From Aquila chrysaetos chrysaetos (Eukaryota; Chordata; Aves; Accipitriformes; Accipitridae): a stretch of DNA of 64,000 bases. The number at the start of each line of letters is the position of its first letter. Position 1 is the stretch's first letter. The DNA lies in contig NC_044009.1 in NCBI RefSeq assembly GCF_900496995.4, positions 43,361,505-43,425,504 of the forward strand, read 5' to 3'. The translations under genes were made by a program, and so were the position numbers. The notes under the pieces were generated by a model. It was not told the DNA's origin. It searched no databases and worked only from the letters and a program-made list of their open reading frames with translations. This document shows, one piece after another, positions 1-12,990 of the stretch.

Positions 1-3000
1 CTGAAGAGCTTCCTCTGCTCTTCTGCAAAAAGATTTTCCTGCCCGTGCCTGCTGTGTCGATAGAGAAACGAGAGAGGCCTGAGAAGGACCTGCCCTGTAA
101 CAAAACTTCATAAAATGGGAATCTGAAAGTCTGGGAAGCCCGGAGGTTTCATTGTAACACCATGGAGAGCACAGACCTGAAGCAAGACGGGGTTCTGCTA
201 GAACAGTGCGGACGCTGACATCGCACCCAGGACTTTATCTGGCTGATGTGACTCTGAGTAAGAAGGTTATTTTCCCTTCTTATCATCTCACAGATCTTAA
301 GTGACATAAAGGGGTGGTTTACAACAACTTCAGGTGCCATACTTAAGTCTTATGTGGCTTCTCTTGGGGTCTTAATTCTCTTGCTGCTCTTACCAAGTTA
401 ATGACTATTTCACAGTGACTCACCCATTTCTGAGCCCTCCCCTCCCCGAAGTGCGGGGAGAGCGGGGAAGCAGCCAAAAGCCCAGATGGTAGAAGCTTCT
501 CAGGTAGATCTAATAATGCCCGGCGGCCAGACACGATGGGAGGAGGTGCTCCTGCCTGAACCGAGCTGGGGAAAATCTCTTCCGCTCCTCTCCGGGCAGC
601 GTGTGCCATTCTGCTGGGAGCTCGAGGGCTTCGGAGATGGTGAGACCTGACTTCAGCAGTCACCGCAGGGAGCTGGCAGGCTCCGACTGTTTAAAACCTC
701 TTTATTTCGTTCCAGGAAAGATGCAGAGGAATTGCACTGCGTGCGCATGAAAATATTTGGATTGGCTATTCCCATGCTGCAGTGCCTGTTAGAAGGGTCG
801 CCAAGATCAGCACTCCCTCGCCTTTCTGATTTTGCCTCTCTCCCGGTGATTCAGAGGATGCACAGGACCGCATGGGGGGGAGAAGATGGCCCGGGAGGCA
901 GTGTGGGGTGGGGGGAAGACACAACCGATGGCACGGGCTCCTGCTGATCTCTGGCTTTCCTCCCTGGGAGCGCCGGCACGGCACACAGTGCACAGAGGTA
1001 GCTCTGAGCCAGCCCTGAATAAGCACGGCAGCGAAAACGGGGTGCTCTTGCCCAGGAAAGGCAACGAAGCTCGCGCAGGGCCACGTTCTGCCTCTTCTGC
1101 CTTTCCCAGCAGCTCCTGGGAAGCTACTGGGAGAGATGGGGCAAATGCGACCGGCTGACCAGGTGGTCCTGTTTGGTGATCCAGATGGGTGGGAGATGGG
1201 TGGGAGAGAGATCCTTTCCACTGAAAGTCAGTCAACTTACTGCCCTGAGATGCTGGGACCCCCAGCGCTCTGCCTTCCCCTTCCCACCCCTCGTTGTTTG
1301 CCAGTGTCTGGCAGAAACGTGCCTTTGGTCCGACGTGCCGGAGAGCAGAGCCAGCTCGCCTCACGTTTTCCCCGGCACTGGCAGGGGTCTCGCTGGTCAG
1401 CCCGGGGAGGAGAATTCATCTGGTCCTTTCTCTTGAGGGACACTGAGCTACTAACGTCCTGCTGTATGCGTGCCGTTCTGGCCATCTATTTTACATTTCT
1501 CTTTTTTTTTCTTCATTCCTTCAAGCAGGTGATGAGACCAACCAGAAAGGAGGAAGAAGAGGGAGCGTTACTGACCTGGGAGAAGCTGGAGGAGAAGCAA
1601 GGGAAGGCAGCAGGTGGCTTCACCAGGAAAGGACCGTGGAAGGACGATGACTTCACACTGCCTTGTTAATATAGCACTTGTTTTGCCTAAGCACACTATA
1701 TTCCCGGGGGCATGTTCAAGGCATGCTATGGACATACCTGCTGTGCTGAGCGGCTGTGACGGGCAGGAGATGTGTCTGGGAAGGAGAACACCTCGGTATA
1801 AAGCAGCAGCAGAAGGTACCAAGTGAGTGCTACCTTCTCCGGGACGAGGGCAGCCTGGTGCATGTGTGCACAGCATGCCTTCCCCCAGGATCCCAACCAC
1901 TTAGCGAGACCCCCGTGTGCTGGAAGAGTACAAACGCCACGTATTTCACCACCGCTCAGGAGAGCCGTCCTGTGCCCAGCTACGCCGGCTGCTGCAGAGG
2001 GAACTGATGCTGTCTGCCTAGTCGGTTCTGTCCATCTGGGATCCCTCTTTGATGGTCTTTAATGCGTTTTTTAAAGCCAGTTCTACTGGAGCACTGCCTC
2101 CCACACCCACCTTTGGCAAGGACACCCTCGCAGTGAGAAGTTAATTTATTCTAAGTACCTGAAGCAATGCATGTTCGTATCTGTTAGTGCTTGCCCATGG
2201 TCAGTAGTTGGTATCAGCATACTTTAGTGGTGGCCACATTATCTACAGATGCTGATTCTTGAAGCCTACGGTCCGTGGGGAGCTCTTAGGACATTTTTTC
2301 CAAAGACTACAGTGGTGTATCCATATGAACTAAATGGAAATGCATATGCAAGTGTTATCACAATCAAGGCTTTAGAGAGACTCACTGAAAATCTGAGAAC
2401 CTGGAAAAAGGATGGGAGGAATTTCTGTCTCAGTTCCTTAAACCCTGGGCAAAATTTTCGAAATGTTCAAATGATTTAGGCCCAGAAGTGCCTAAGGGCT
2501 TTTGGAAATGGGATGTAAGCTGCCACGTCACCGACGTGCTTTCAAAATGTTTTATGCTTTCACTTGAGCTACATTTCACTTAAACTTAGATGAAGATGGG
2601 AAGCTGCTTAAGCCACTGTAGGGCTGCAGGGAAAACTACCCTATGAAGAAGCAGTAACTTAACATTTGGAAAGAATTAGCATTTGCCTCCATCGTGGGTT
2701 TAACAAAAAGCTAATTCTAGTCAGTGATGGCAAACTTAGAGATAACAAATCGGTGGGTTTTAATTCTTGGTATGTGATATCTCTTACCACAGCTGCCAGT
2801 GCCTTTCCCACCTCTTGATAGAGCCGGTGTGGCTGGCCTACTCCTTCTACCATCGGAAAAAACGTGTTTCCCCTGAATCTAAACCTGCTTCTATTTATGG
2901 GTGTGATGTTACAAGGCCACAGTCAAAGCATAGTTCCTAACAATAAAAAGCAAAACAAACCAAAAATGAAAAGCAAAGCAAACAAAAAAAATTATTATGC

Positions 3001-3949
3001 TTTCAAAAAGCATGTTTTCCTGGGGTTTGGTGTGTTTTTTTTAAACAAGGACTTGTTGAGTCATCAATGTGTTCTTCTTTACAATTATGGAGGAAATCAA
3101 ATATGCGCAGTGACCACGGGATCTTGTATTACTGTACATTTGTTTCATAGCAAATGTGATTTTAAAAGAGGAGAAAACTTAAGCTTGATGTAGTATTTAA
3201 ATCTTGTTAGTCCTCCATCTCCTCAGCCCACAGGAGTATTGATGCTGTAGGCGATGGCCTTCCTCTCCCGCTGTCTCTCAATTTTGGTTTCTTGCCACAG
3301 GAGGCAATTTTCCCTGCGTTAGTTCTATTTAGACTATAGCGAGGGAAATGATTTGGGGTCTTCAGTACCCGCCTATCCCCCGCTCGGCACAGCGGTTGCG
3401 GGCATTACAAACAGAAATGCTCCCTGTTGTTCAGCAAAGGGGCCGTCACAGCCCCGCGCACCCCCCGGGCAGACGTTACACCCTGGCCAGGGTCACAGGA
3501 CAGGGACAGTCCCACCCCAGGTCACATCACCTGCGGGATGGTCCTACCACAAAGTCACCTCTCCAATTCCTTCACAGCTTTCCTCCTCTGTTACTCGGAC
3601 ACGGATTAGATGCTGAAGTCCCCCCCATAGAGCATCCAACCCTGGTATTTTTTATAAGCCCCTACGTCGGTACGGAAACCACACGGCCGCTCCCCGCTCG
3701 CCCCTGAGGGACCGTGGGCCCTACCCAAGATTTTCCACAAGATTTTTTATATGTCAGTGCTGATTTCTCCCTGCCTGGAAGAAGCCACTCATCTCCTCAA
3801 AAGCATTTGGCGAGCTGAGAATGAAAAAGTGAACCTGCTCTCCGAGGGACACAACCCGACTTGTGCATCCGCCGATACCTCACCACCCCACCGCGCTCAA
3901 GAGAACCGCACCCCGAATCTACTTGGAACAGCCCAAACCGCCCCGTTTC
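1..3949. other. No gene recognised; noncoding sequence left of the first CpG island
   Basis: Open frames here are short and mostly overlap each other on both strands in mildly GC-rich DNA (about 700-1450), with no family motif. An A-rich low-complexity tract lies at about 2939-2995. If the CpG island at 4 kb is the STEAP3 promoter, this is its first intron. I looked for STEAP3 oxidoreductase and transmembrane motifs on the minus strand and saw none. Confidence 0.6.
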
Positions 3950-4350
3950 AGCCGGGTTTGTGCCCGGTGCCAGGGAGTTTCCCGAACCTCCAGGGACGTG
4001 TCCGGCAGCCACGGGAAAGCGCTTCCAGCGGACACCCCTCCTCGCAGCCCCGGCGACGAGCATCCCACCGGCCTCTCCCTAAGGATCACCCGGATTTGGG
4101 ACACACCGTGGTCCCCTCCGAAATTTCTGGCCGGGACCTGGCCCCGGCCCCAAACCCAACACTCGCCCCGAGGCGGCCACGGCCGAGACAGCCCCGGGGG
4201 CCGCTCCCGCCGCCGGCCCGGCCCCCGCTGCCCGAGCCCAGGCGCGGAGCGGAGCCCGGGGCGGGTCCGGCCCCCGCTCCCCAGCCCCGCCGCGGGGTTC
4301 CCGGGGCCGGGGGGTGCCGGCGGGACGGGGCCCGGGGACCGAGCGCGCTG

Positions 4351-4385
4351 CCGAGCCGAGCCGAGCCGAGCCGAGCCGAGCCGAG
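4351..4385. repeat. (CCGAG)7 pentanucleotide microsatellite
   Basis: Seven exact copies of CCGAG lie inside the CpG island at about 4 kb. If the island is a promoter, the array would fall in or just beyond its leader. Confidence 0.97.
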
Positions 4386-4690
4386 CCCCGCCGGCCCGCA
4401 CCGCACTCCCGGCGCCGCAGGTTCGAGCCCCGCCGCCGCCGCCGGGCGCCCCCCCCCCCCCCCTCGTTGTGGGGCAGCCCCGCCGCGCCGCGTCGCGCCG
4501 CGTCGTCCCCGCAAGGGCGAATCCCGCTGTGTCCGTCCCCCGTCCCCCCCGCGGTGCTCACCTCTGCGCGGCGGCGGGAGGGCGAGCGGAGCCGTCCGGT
4601 AGCGGTGAGGCGGGGAGCGGTGATGTCAGGCCGCGGGCTCCGCCCTCCTGCCCATGTGCCCGCCGGCCGCCGCCACACATCCGCGCCGGG

Positions 4691-4823
4691 CGGAACGGCA
4701 CGGCCCGGCACGGCACGGCACGGCTCACCGCATGGACCAGCACGGCTCGGCACAGCCTGGCCCGGCCCGGCCCGGCTCGGCACGGCCAGGCTCACCGCAT
4801 GGCCCGGCACTGCCCGGCCCAGG
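4691..4823. repeat. Imperfect CGGCA/CCCGG repeat block with a 67-bp duplication
   Basis: Degenerate CGGCA and CCCGG units fill this stretch. The 14-mer GGCTCACCGCATGG occurs at 4722 and again at 4789, so part of the block is a 67-bp tandem duplication. Confidence 0.8.
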
Positions 4824-5296
4824 GGCGAGGGTGCGGGAGCGGTGAGCCCTCCAGCCCCGGCCCGCTCCCCGCTGCGCCCGCCCGGGTGGCATTGCCACGC
4901 CGAGGTGAAATGCGGGAGGGCATCGCTCTCGGGGCTGCAGCAGACGTGGTGTCCATTACAGGCAGGAGTCGAAGGCAGACCTGAATTCTCTATTTATAAA
5001 AGTGCATTTCAGAGCCAGCCAGGGTTTCATTTTAATGGGAGGGTGCGGCTTGGTGCGCCTCTCTCCCTGCTATCAGGGGCCGAGCACTTGCTCTTAAAAG
5101 CTGTGCCACGGCGTGCGGAGCAGATAATGGTTCTTGCCCCCGCGCTGGGAAAGAGTTGTCCTGTTGCAACCAGCCCGCACGCAGCCGCACGGCCCCGCTC
5201 CGATAGACCGGCGGTAGCACGCTGTTAGGCTGCCGAGAGCTGGCACTAAAAGTAGTGTCTTCAGGCAAAAACGTGGGGTCAAACCCACAGGGATTT

Positions 5297-5316
5297 AAAA
5301 AAAAAAAAAAAAAAAA
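5297..5316 (+). repeat. A20 homopolymer tract
   Basis: Twenty consecutive A residues sit between GGGATTT and TCCC. No recognisable SINE or retrocopy body precedes them, so I treat the tract as simple sequence. Confidence 0.95.
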
Positions 5317-8300
5317 TCCCTCTGGAGCTTTGGTTCAAGTCTCTCAGTAGAGGAGAGGAGGGGGACCTCATGGAGGGGGGGGACCTGAAGGGATTGTCTC
5401 ATCCGTCCCCGAACCGTGGCATAGCTGGGGAGATGCTGGTGCGGTCTCTTTTTGCAGCCCGCGCAGAGGGATGTGCAGCCCCTCTGAACCGAGCATTGCG
5501 TGCTTTACCGCCTCTGCAGTTAGGAGAGTTTTCTTACTCTCCTGATCTTCGCTGACTGCCATCCCCTCCGTGCCCACCTTGCCCATGGGATGCGTGTTCC
5601 TAGGGTGAAACAAGCCTCACTTCTTTCCGCTCTGCTGGGCAGGCTGTGATTTTAACGATCTCGGCCCATTCTCTACTGCTGTCCTCCACGGATGCCTCTG
5701 TGCTGCCTGCACATGGGGCCAGCTGCCAGCCAGGGCTGTCCCGGCTTGGGGGGGGTACCCACCGCCTCGCACATCCACTTTCACATCCATGGGGTGGGAG
5801 ATACAGCAACCTGCCGATACGGGGAGGCTGCGGCGAAGATGTGGGATTGCTGGAGAAAGCTTGCATTGGTGGCTCCTGGTACTGGGACCTTGGATAAGGG
5901 AAAGCTTCAGAGGCTGGGGGCGTTCAAGCTGCAAACTTCAAGATGCTGCGAGTTCCCTGGGTATTGGGGAATACTGGAGAGGTGAGAAAACCTATTGGCA
6001 TGGTTGGGAGAAGGAGGATCGTTGGGGTGTCTGTACTTCATCATGCCTCCGTGAAGTCCATCTGTGACTGAATGCAGCCGACAGACCCACATTACCCCTT
6101 ACCTCCTTCTTCCCTGTTGTGGCCTCTGCCTCCTCATGTGAATCTTAATGATACTTAATTTATATGCCATGATCAACCCTTTGTGGAGACTGAAGGAAAG
6201 AAATCGTTGAACTCTCCTGCACTTTCTGTATCTTGTTACCTGCACTCCCACATTATGTAAAGGACAAATTTTGCCTTTTAATTTATTTATAGAACCCACA
6301 GTCATTGCCTTGTTTGCCTTGGTCATTGTGATTCATTTTACATGATTCCTCTTTGTTCTTGCAGGTCTCTGTAAAGCCATGGTTGCACCATGCGGGTCTC
6401 CCTCTGTACCTTTCTCCTGCACGGGGCAAGGCTACTGTTACGGGTTTATGATCATTTCCTTGGGTAATGACCAGCCCTCTGGGGTTCCTTTATCCCAAAG
6501 CACTGAAATCTACTTTTTTCATAGAATAGCAAACTTCGGAGCTTTTTCCCCCCATCATTTTCACCAAAATATCCTCTGCTTTTCCACTTTTCTGTCACAA
6601 AGGGGCACCTCAAAATGAACACCCATTTTATATCTGTCTCCCTTTTCTCAAACCCCTGGCCAGCCCTGTCCAGGCCACCCATTTGCTGGATGGTTTGAGT
6701 CCTGCAGCTCCAGTTTTCCTGCAGCCATCTCAGTAGCTAACTAAAGCCTCCCCAGCTCCCAGTCCTTGTCTGGCTTTATTGGTTGCTCAAGAAATGCCCT
6801 TGGGAACCGTCTTTCTGATGAGGTGACCTGATGTGGGCTTGCAAGGTGCCTTCATTTCTTTTCTACCCAGAGATACCCAATGTGCCGGGCTCGTGCTGGA
6901 CTTGGCCAGTGTTTCTGTGTGTTTATCTGGTTTTTTTTCCCCTTTCTCCTTGCTGCTCCCGAGCAAGGGCTTTTCCCGTGTCAGCTGGACCCTTCTTCTC
7001 CCAGCAGTCATCTTTCCTGGCCCATCACTCGGTGGTCGGAGCCGCGGCTCTCTGGCAGCACCATCTGTGTCCCCGTGCCCAGCTGGCCGTGCCCCCGCCG
7101 TCCCCTCAGCCGCGATGCCACCTGCACCCCCCCCTCCCCGTCCTTCCCCTGCCGTGGGGCCGGGCAGTTGCTTTGGATCTGCTCAGGGCTGGGGCTGGCA
7201 AGCTCCGCCGGCGCCCATGTGCCGGCACAGCGTGGCGTGGGTGAGCAGATGAACCTCGGCAGCTCCTGGCTGCCGGGCCGGGGAGCCGTGGGGAGCCCCC
7301 ACCTCCCACGCCGTGTCTCGAGGCTCTTGCTGGGATGCTCGAAGCATCCGAGGTGGCTGCGCCGAGGGGTGCACCGGGCCAGCTCGCCTCCTGCCCCGTA
7401 CCTAATCAATAAGGTGGGTGGCCCTCCCCTGTCCCAGGGCATGCCCAGGCTTTGCTGTACCCAGACAGCAAGGCGGTGGTCCCCGACCCCCCCTCAGGCT
7501 GCTTCCCCCTTGCCAGCTCCCTTGGGTGCATCACGGAGGTGTACGTGCCGGCCCAAGGGCCGGTGCGCACCAGAGGCCACGGGGGATGCGGCAGCGCACC
7601 TGAGCAAATACCGTGACAGCAGCAGAGCTCGGGGACACCACCTCACCCTGCCACCCGCAATGTCACGGCACGAGAATAGCTCCGCTTGCCCCTGAAATCC
7701 AAGGGTAGTAAGTGGCAAACTTACCGTTTGCAAACCAAACCTATTTGGCGGGGCGGTTGGTAAACGTAGCTCCTCCTCTGGTCTTTCCAGAGCTGCGTTT
7801 TGGGCTGGAAGCTGCTTTCTTGGGGGTCCAGCGATACCGTTTGGGTTGGGAAATTGTGTTATAAGCACACCAGGAGCGTCAGGTGGGTTCGCCGGCACGG
7901 CGCACCGGACTGGCACATGGCCCCGAAACCACTGAGCCCAGAAAGGAGACGAGAGGCTGGAAAAGTGCATGTACAAGGCAGACAAGGTGGAATTGATAAT
8001 GTGTGGTTAATTATTGCCAGTGAGCAGAGGCCAGAAATGAATTCGGGGTGGTTGTGAAACAGAGAGCACGTGCAGGGGGAATGAGGTGGGGGCTGCAAAA
8101 ATGGGCACGGGGGGAGCTGCGATAGCTCTCTGAAGCTGGAGTTGGGCAAACAGTGTCCTTGTTGGGTGAAGAAGTAGTAGCTCGCGTTGTCCCTTGATTC
8201 TGCTGGCGTTACCTGGATGTACTGGGGGTGGTGCTGAATCCTGACGGCGCCGGGGACAGACCTGGCTGTATCCTCATGGAGCTGCAAGGAGGGAGCAGGC

Positions 8301-8598
8301 AGAGGGGAGAGGTTTGCAGGCAGGTTGCAGGCAGGACAAAGCTCTGCCATATCCCTCCCAGAGTATCCCAGTTGGGGAGGGATGGGCCGTAGCCCCCACA
8401 GCCCTCCTCCCACCTGAGGGCTGTGCGGGGGCTATGGTGGCTGTACGGTGCTAAAAATCGATGGGGGTCCCTACCCACACCGATCGCCTGCTCCCCACCA
8501 TCGCCTGCGCGTCTTCTGCTGCTGATCTAGTGAAATGCCTGGATTTTGGACCAGGCTATTGAGGTGAGATGTGGTGACTGCACAGCTGTGCTGGACAC
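5317..8598. other. Intergenic; no gene recognised
   Basis: Unique-looking sequence with a GC-richer section at about 7.05-7.6 kb that opens chance reading frames on both strands. None shows a domain, signal peptide or repeat architecture I can identify. I did not recognise a transposon here. Confidence 0.5.
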
Positions 8599-8678
8599 TT
8601 CCAGCCTGAGCATCCTCCTGAGCACCCTGGCAGCACGGCCGTGCTGCCAGGGTGCTCAGGAGGATGCTCAGGCTGGAA
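8599..8678. repeat. Perfect 80-bp palindrome with no spacer
   Basis: Bases 8599-8638 are the exact reverse complement of 8639-8678, centred on CACGG|CCGTG. All 40 pairs match and there is no loop. The next outward pair (8598 with 8679) fails. As a result both strands encode the same peptide across the centre. Such structures form cruciforms, are unstable in cloning, and can also arise as foldback sequencing or assembly artefacts. Confidence 0.97.
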
Positions 8679-11600
8679 ATATCCGTACAGGGCTTACACA
8701 CACCCAGGGTACCCCGCATTCAGCTTCTGGCCGAGCCCTGGGTCCCCACTGGGGGTCTGGCAGCATCCCCGGGGAAAGTCGGTGTGAAAGCACAGTTAAC
8801 GCGGCGCAACCAGAAAACGCCTCCCTGCTGCTAATCAGCTCCCGGCAGGTTATCGCTTTCGCAGCTGCCTGGCTTTTCAGAGAAAAATGTCATTTATCAG
8901 CCCTTCACGGAGGAGACATGGTAGAGATGCTCCGCGCTGGCGTTGCCAGGGCTCGTTCCCACCTGTCATGCAGGCGCCATCTAGTAGGAAAAGGAGAAAA
9001 AGACCAAAAATGAAACAAGGTGGATGTTGAAATGCAGTTTCTTTCTGGGGGAACAGTTTAATCTAACACAAAGCTGCTCGTGCTGAGCCCGTGGTTTGGG
9101 ACCCTGAAGCAGAATTCAATGCATGGGACATGATGAGGCATGGAGATGCCCCGAACTGGAGCACGGCTTGTCCAGGATGGGTCCTGATTTATTGGATCTA
9201 AAAATAAACTTTGACATAAAGAATCATTTCCAGACAGCTCCTTGATAACATTGTCAGGGCTGGATTTGATTAATTAGCTGTGTGGGTTAATTGCAATATA
9301 CTGGCTTGGACTGGCGCCTTCAGCTCCGGTGAGTGGCAGATGCTCCTGTTTCCAGCACTGAGACTGTCCCATCGGCTGGAGGCTTTACTTACAGCTAAAA
9401 ACCTCTCTGCCATCCATGCATGTGTGATTTCATGTCATGAAGGCATCCGCTTTAGTCATATCGCATGATTTTAGCACAAATCCCATACTGCTGTCGTCAT
9501 CTTCTAACAGTCATGTGGATTTTCAATGTGATTTCCCAGCCTTAGGGGTTTGCCAGAGAAAACCTCCCCAAATCAACCCTTCCCAGGGCGAAATAAAAGG
9601 GACCTATAGCATTAATTTGCTTTAAACAAACAAACAAAAAAATCATGGTTTTATACCAATCCTATGATTTTTACGCAGCTTGACTCACCCTTCCCAGTGT
9701 GGGGAGGTGATAATGCTGGGTGTCTGTTATCTGCCGCGCATGAATTCCTGCTGGCAGGCGGTCTGTCCTCTGCCGTGGATACACGGACGCACGTCCCCAT
9801 GCAGCAGGTCCCTGTGATACGCGTGTGACGTGGTGAGTCCTGCTTGGGGCATATCTCCCTGTGGCCTTTCCCCTTCATTTTCCCCAAATATGGAGAATCG
9901 GAGGCCAGGGATGCTGCAGCGCAGGGGACATTGCCCAAGTCCTGGGGTCCAGTGGCTTCACCCTGCCAGGGTCTGCATAAGCATCATTGCACTTTGCCCA
10001 GAGCAGAACCTTAATTCATCTCCACTTTCATAGATAAAAGCCTGAATTAATTAAAGAAGAGAATAGAAACCACTTTGATTTCCAGAACACCAGAAAGTGC
10101 TAATTATCACAGCTCCCACAAGCGCTGCTATAATTAAGGGGCTATCGCTGTTTCCACTGCAGACCCAGTTTTTGCAGGGATTTACAAATGGCACCTAAAT
10201 TTTCTGCTTTTGGTGAAGTAGAGCGACTTGGGGCACAGATTCTGGCTCCAGGTGCATCCCTGTAAATCAGCCACTGCACTACCGAAACAGCATCAAATTC
10301 CCCCATGGATTTCTTATTAGAAATCCAGAGTCCCCAATGGCAGCATGCTACAGACGGCGTCTGCTCTCCAATTATACTCTGATTATACAAAATAATAAAA
10401 TTGGGGGCCTTTTTTCTTTGCCTTCTGGTCTTTCCATCTTTGAAATACACTTGGGGGCTGCTTCTAGCTTTTTATCATAACCAGAGAGACTAAGCATTTA
10501 TTAGTATTTAAAAAAGGTGGTGGAAACTGAATTTCTCACCTGATCACTGGTCCTCTGATTCCTGTAACCTTTCCAGAAGCACTGAAAGCATCGTGATGAC
10601 ACCAATGGTGAAACAGCCGTGCTTTGCTACAGCATAAAAGCGGCAAAAGACCCCTAATGCAATAACCAAGCAAATCCTGCAGGAGCATCTGCTGTGCAAA
10701 TGCCAGGTCTGGTGACCACTGGGCAGGGCAGGGTGTTCCCAGCTGCCTTTTACACTTTTACGTTGGAGAAGTGGCCGGATAAAGATGTAGGTGACAATAT
10801 ACATCACCTCTGTATATGTTGAGGTTTATCCTTTGGCTGCTGCAGCTTTCCTGACTTTATCCCTTTTCTAAGTGTTGTCGGAAATCTGCCTGCTGCCAAC
10901 AGTTTTATTGACGGGCGGCAGCTTCACCACCTCCAAGGTGCTTCTTCTGCTCCCTAGGTGCTTCACAGCTGTGGACAAAACTGTCCCAAAAATTCTCCTT
11001 CCTGCTGACAGCTGCTTTCCCTCTCTGTTGGATGGCCCTGGTTTTCCCCGGGTCCCCCTGTCCTGACCAGAGGAAGGGTCTGGCTGCAGAGACCCTGGTG
11101 GGACTTCAGAGCTGGTGCACGGCTTGCAGGAGGGATGAGTTTGGCCCCGATGTGGGGCAGTGGGCAGTGCTTGTGTGTGTGGAGTGCTGGGTGTCCTGGA
11201 GAAGGCCCTGTGAAGGGGTTTCCTCAAAAAAAAAACCACATCTTAAGTATAGCTTGGAGCTACGCTGCGGCTCCATTGCAGGCATTGCAATGCTTTGAAT
11301 ATTGGACACTTGAAATCAGGAGTCCGACTCGGTCTGAACTCCCCCAGGTACTTGTAACCCATGTTTAACACCATGCTTTTCATGAATCACTTCCTTTTAT
11401 CCCTCTAGAAAGGCTGAAGAAATAAAGGCTGTGTTTCAAAGGGACACTTCAAAAAGCAGAGGGACTCTCCTTTCCCTCTAACCCAACGCTGGCCGATGAA
11501 GGTGGAAAGCCTGCCCCAGCCTCGCCGCCCCACGGCTCCGGCTTTCCTCCCTGCCCGCGGGGAGCACGAACGCCCCGATGTCAAGCAGAGAGGCAGAAAG

Positions 11601-12689
11601 CCAGGGGGAAACGTATTCCCCCTCCCAGCAGTGTCGTTTTAGTAGCCATTGCAACGGGCAACACAGATGTGCTTTAGGATCAGACCAAGCTGTGGCTCTG
11701 CTCTTAGCGGGTTGTCTCTGCCAGAAGATGGTTTCGTTAAGCAAAACGTCACCAGCTTGAAAAAAAAAAAAGGAAAGTGAAAGGAACAAATGCAAAATTT
11801 GTCTGTATTAGACATGCAGGGAAGAATAGGAAGTTAAGAAGATCACAGACACTTGAATTTAATTGAAAAATAAGATTAAATAAAATGAGACTTGAATATG
11901 AAGAACTAATTTGAATTAAAGAAACAAGCTGATTGCCTGAAGAAAGAAGTTAGAGGATGAAAATGATTTTATTTTGCATCTGGGTTCCAGCTCTGTTTAT
12001 ATCAGGATGGCTTAAAAAACCCCAAACCCAACAACCACCCCCCAAAATGGTTTTACACTTGGAATTATAATTTTTTTGGGGGATGGTCACAGTGCACAGG
12101 GAAATGGGGCTCTTGCCTGATCTCATGGGCTTAGGAGAGATTTGAACTATGTACGGTAAAATGGGAGAGCTTGATCCAAGGCTTACAGCTTCCCAGCATC
12201 ACCTCACGTTTGGTAGCGAGGTCTGCAGCTCCCCCCTTACAGGGAGGGGAGAAAACCCCAAACCCCGGGGGCAAACCAGGGGGTCAGTGACAAGCGGGCC
12301 CTCGCCTCGGGAATGCCAGCGGGTGGGAATGTTTCCCGGACTGTAAAAGCCCAGTGCAAACAGCTCCAAGCAGAAGCCACGGGGACAGGCAGCGCTGGCG
12401 GCTCATGCACGCACTCAGGCTCTGCTCCTGCACCAGCTTTTGAAAGCAAAATGGGTAAGAAAGTAGTTTTAGGGAAAATGAATAGTCTGTATTCACAGCA
12501 TAAACAGGAAAATTATATACAAGCAAGCAGCACAAATGGGAAAAATAAGAGCTTAATTTAAAGTATTTTTTAGAGTTAGAGGCATCTTTATTTCAAGGGT
12601 GTTCTCCCGAAGGTGGCGAAACGGTTTAGTGCATCCCCCCCCAGCTTTCTTAACTTCTGCTTGGCTGCTGCACCCTCTGCTACAGCGCA
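8679..12689. other. Intergenic; no gene recognised
   Basis: Mixed-composition DNA with short chance frames only. AT-rich stretches lie near 9.2-9.65, 10.0-10.15 and 11.76-12.1 kb, with short A tracts at 11230 and 11761. No splice-supported exon or known repeat family was recognised. Confidence 0.5.
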
Positions 12690-12990
12690 TCCAGCCACCG
12701 GCGTCCTCCTCCCCACCGAACGCTCCCATCGGCCACTGTGCCGCCGCCACGGCCACGGCTCCCGGCCTCCCACGGGTGGGCAGGATCTGGCCTCGGTGGG
12801 ACGAGCCCGGCCGGGACCCCGCACGATGCCACCGGCCAGGAGCAGCCAAGCGCGCTGGGTGCCTCCGCCAAGCCAGCAAAGGTCCCTTCCAAGTGACCCC
12901 GCGGCACGCCTGGCCGGCGAGAAAGCCGCGGGCACGCGAGCCGGCACGGCTCGGCACGGAGCTCGGCGGCACCCCGCGGCACCCCAGCCA
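12690..12990. promoter_or_regulatory. Small CpG-rich segment, possible orphan CpG island
   Basis: About 300 bp with frequent CpG and high GC stand out from AT-richer flanks. Overlapping frames are open on both strands, as expected from composition alone. It might be a promoter of an unannotated noncoding RNA, an enhancer, or simply GC-rich DNA; nothing here decides between them. Confidence 0.35.

Larger units (their letters stand above)
3950..4920. promoter_or_regulatory. CpG island, probable promoter; best candidate is STEAP3 transcribed leftwards
   Basis: The block is very rich in GC and CpG and is flanked by ordinary sequence. No frame in it looks like a conserved protein. On the minus strand a strong splice donor, GAG|GTGAGC, has its GT opposite 4560-4561, so a noncoding first exon could run from about 4.8 kb down to 4562. 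GTGAG-type donors also occur on the plus strand near 4602 and 4842, so direction is not settled. In human, STEAP3 is the next gene upstream of C1QL2 and points away from it, which fits leftward transcription here. The island is clear; the gene assignment is inference, and a long noncoding RNA is an alternative. Confidence 0.7.

Noticed and set aside
1..3949. Coding exons of STEAP3 on the minus strand
   Set aside because: No oxidoreductase Rossmann motif or six-transmembrane sequence was seen. Only the promoter hypothesis is kept.
3863..4984. Long Pro/Arg-rich frames on both strands in the CpG island at 4 kb
   Set aside because: They overlap each other, are built from simple repeats such as CCGAG, and match no family. 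They are by-products of composition.
8546..9013. Frames on both strands that share an identical peptide, suggesting a duplicated gene
   Set aside because: The identity is produced by the perfect palindrome at 8599-8678 and not by a gene duplication.
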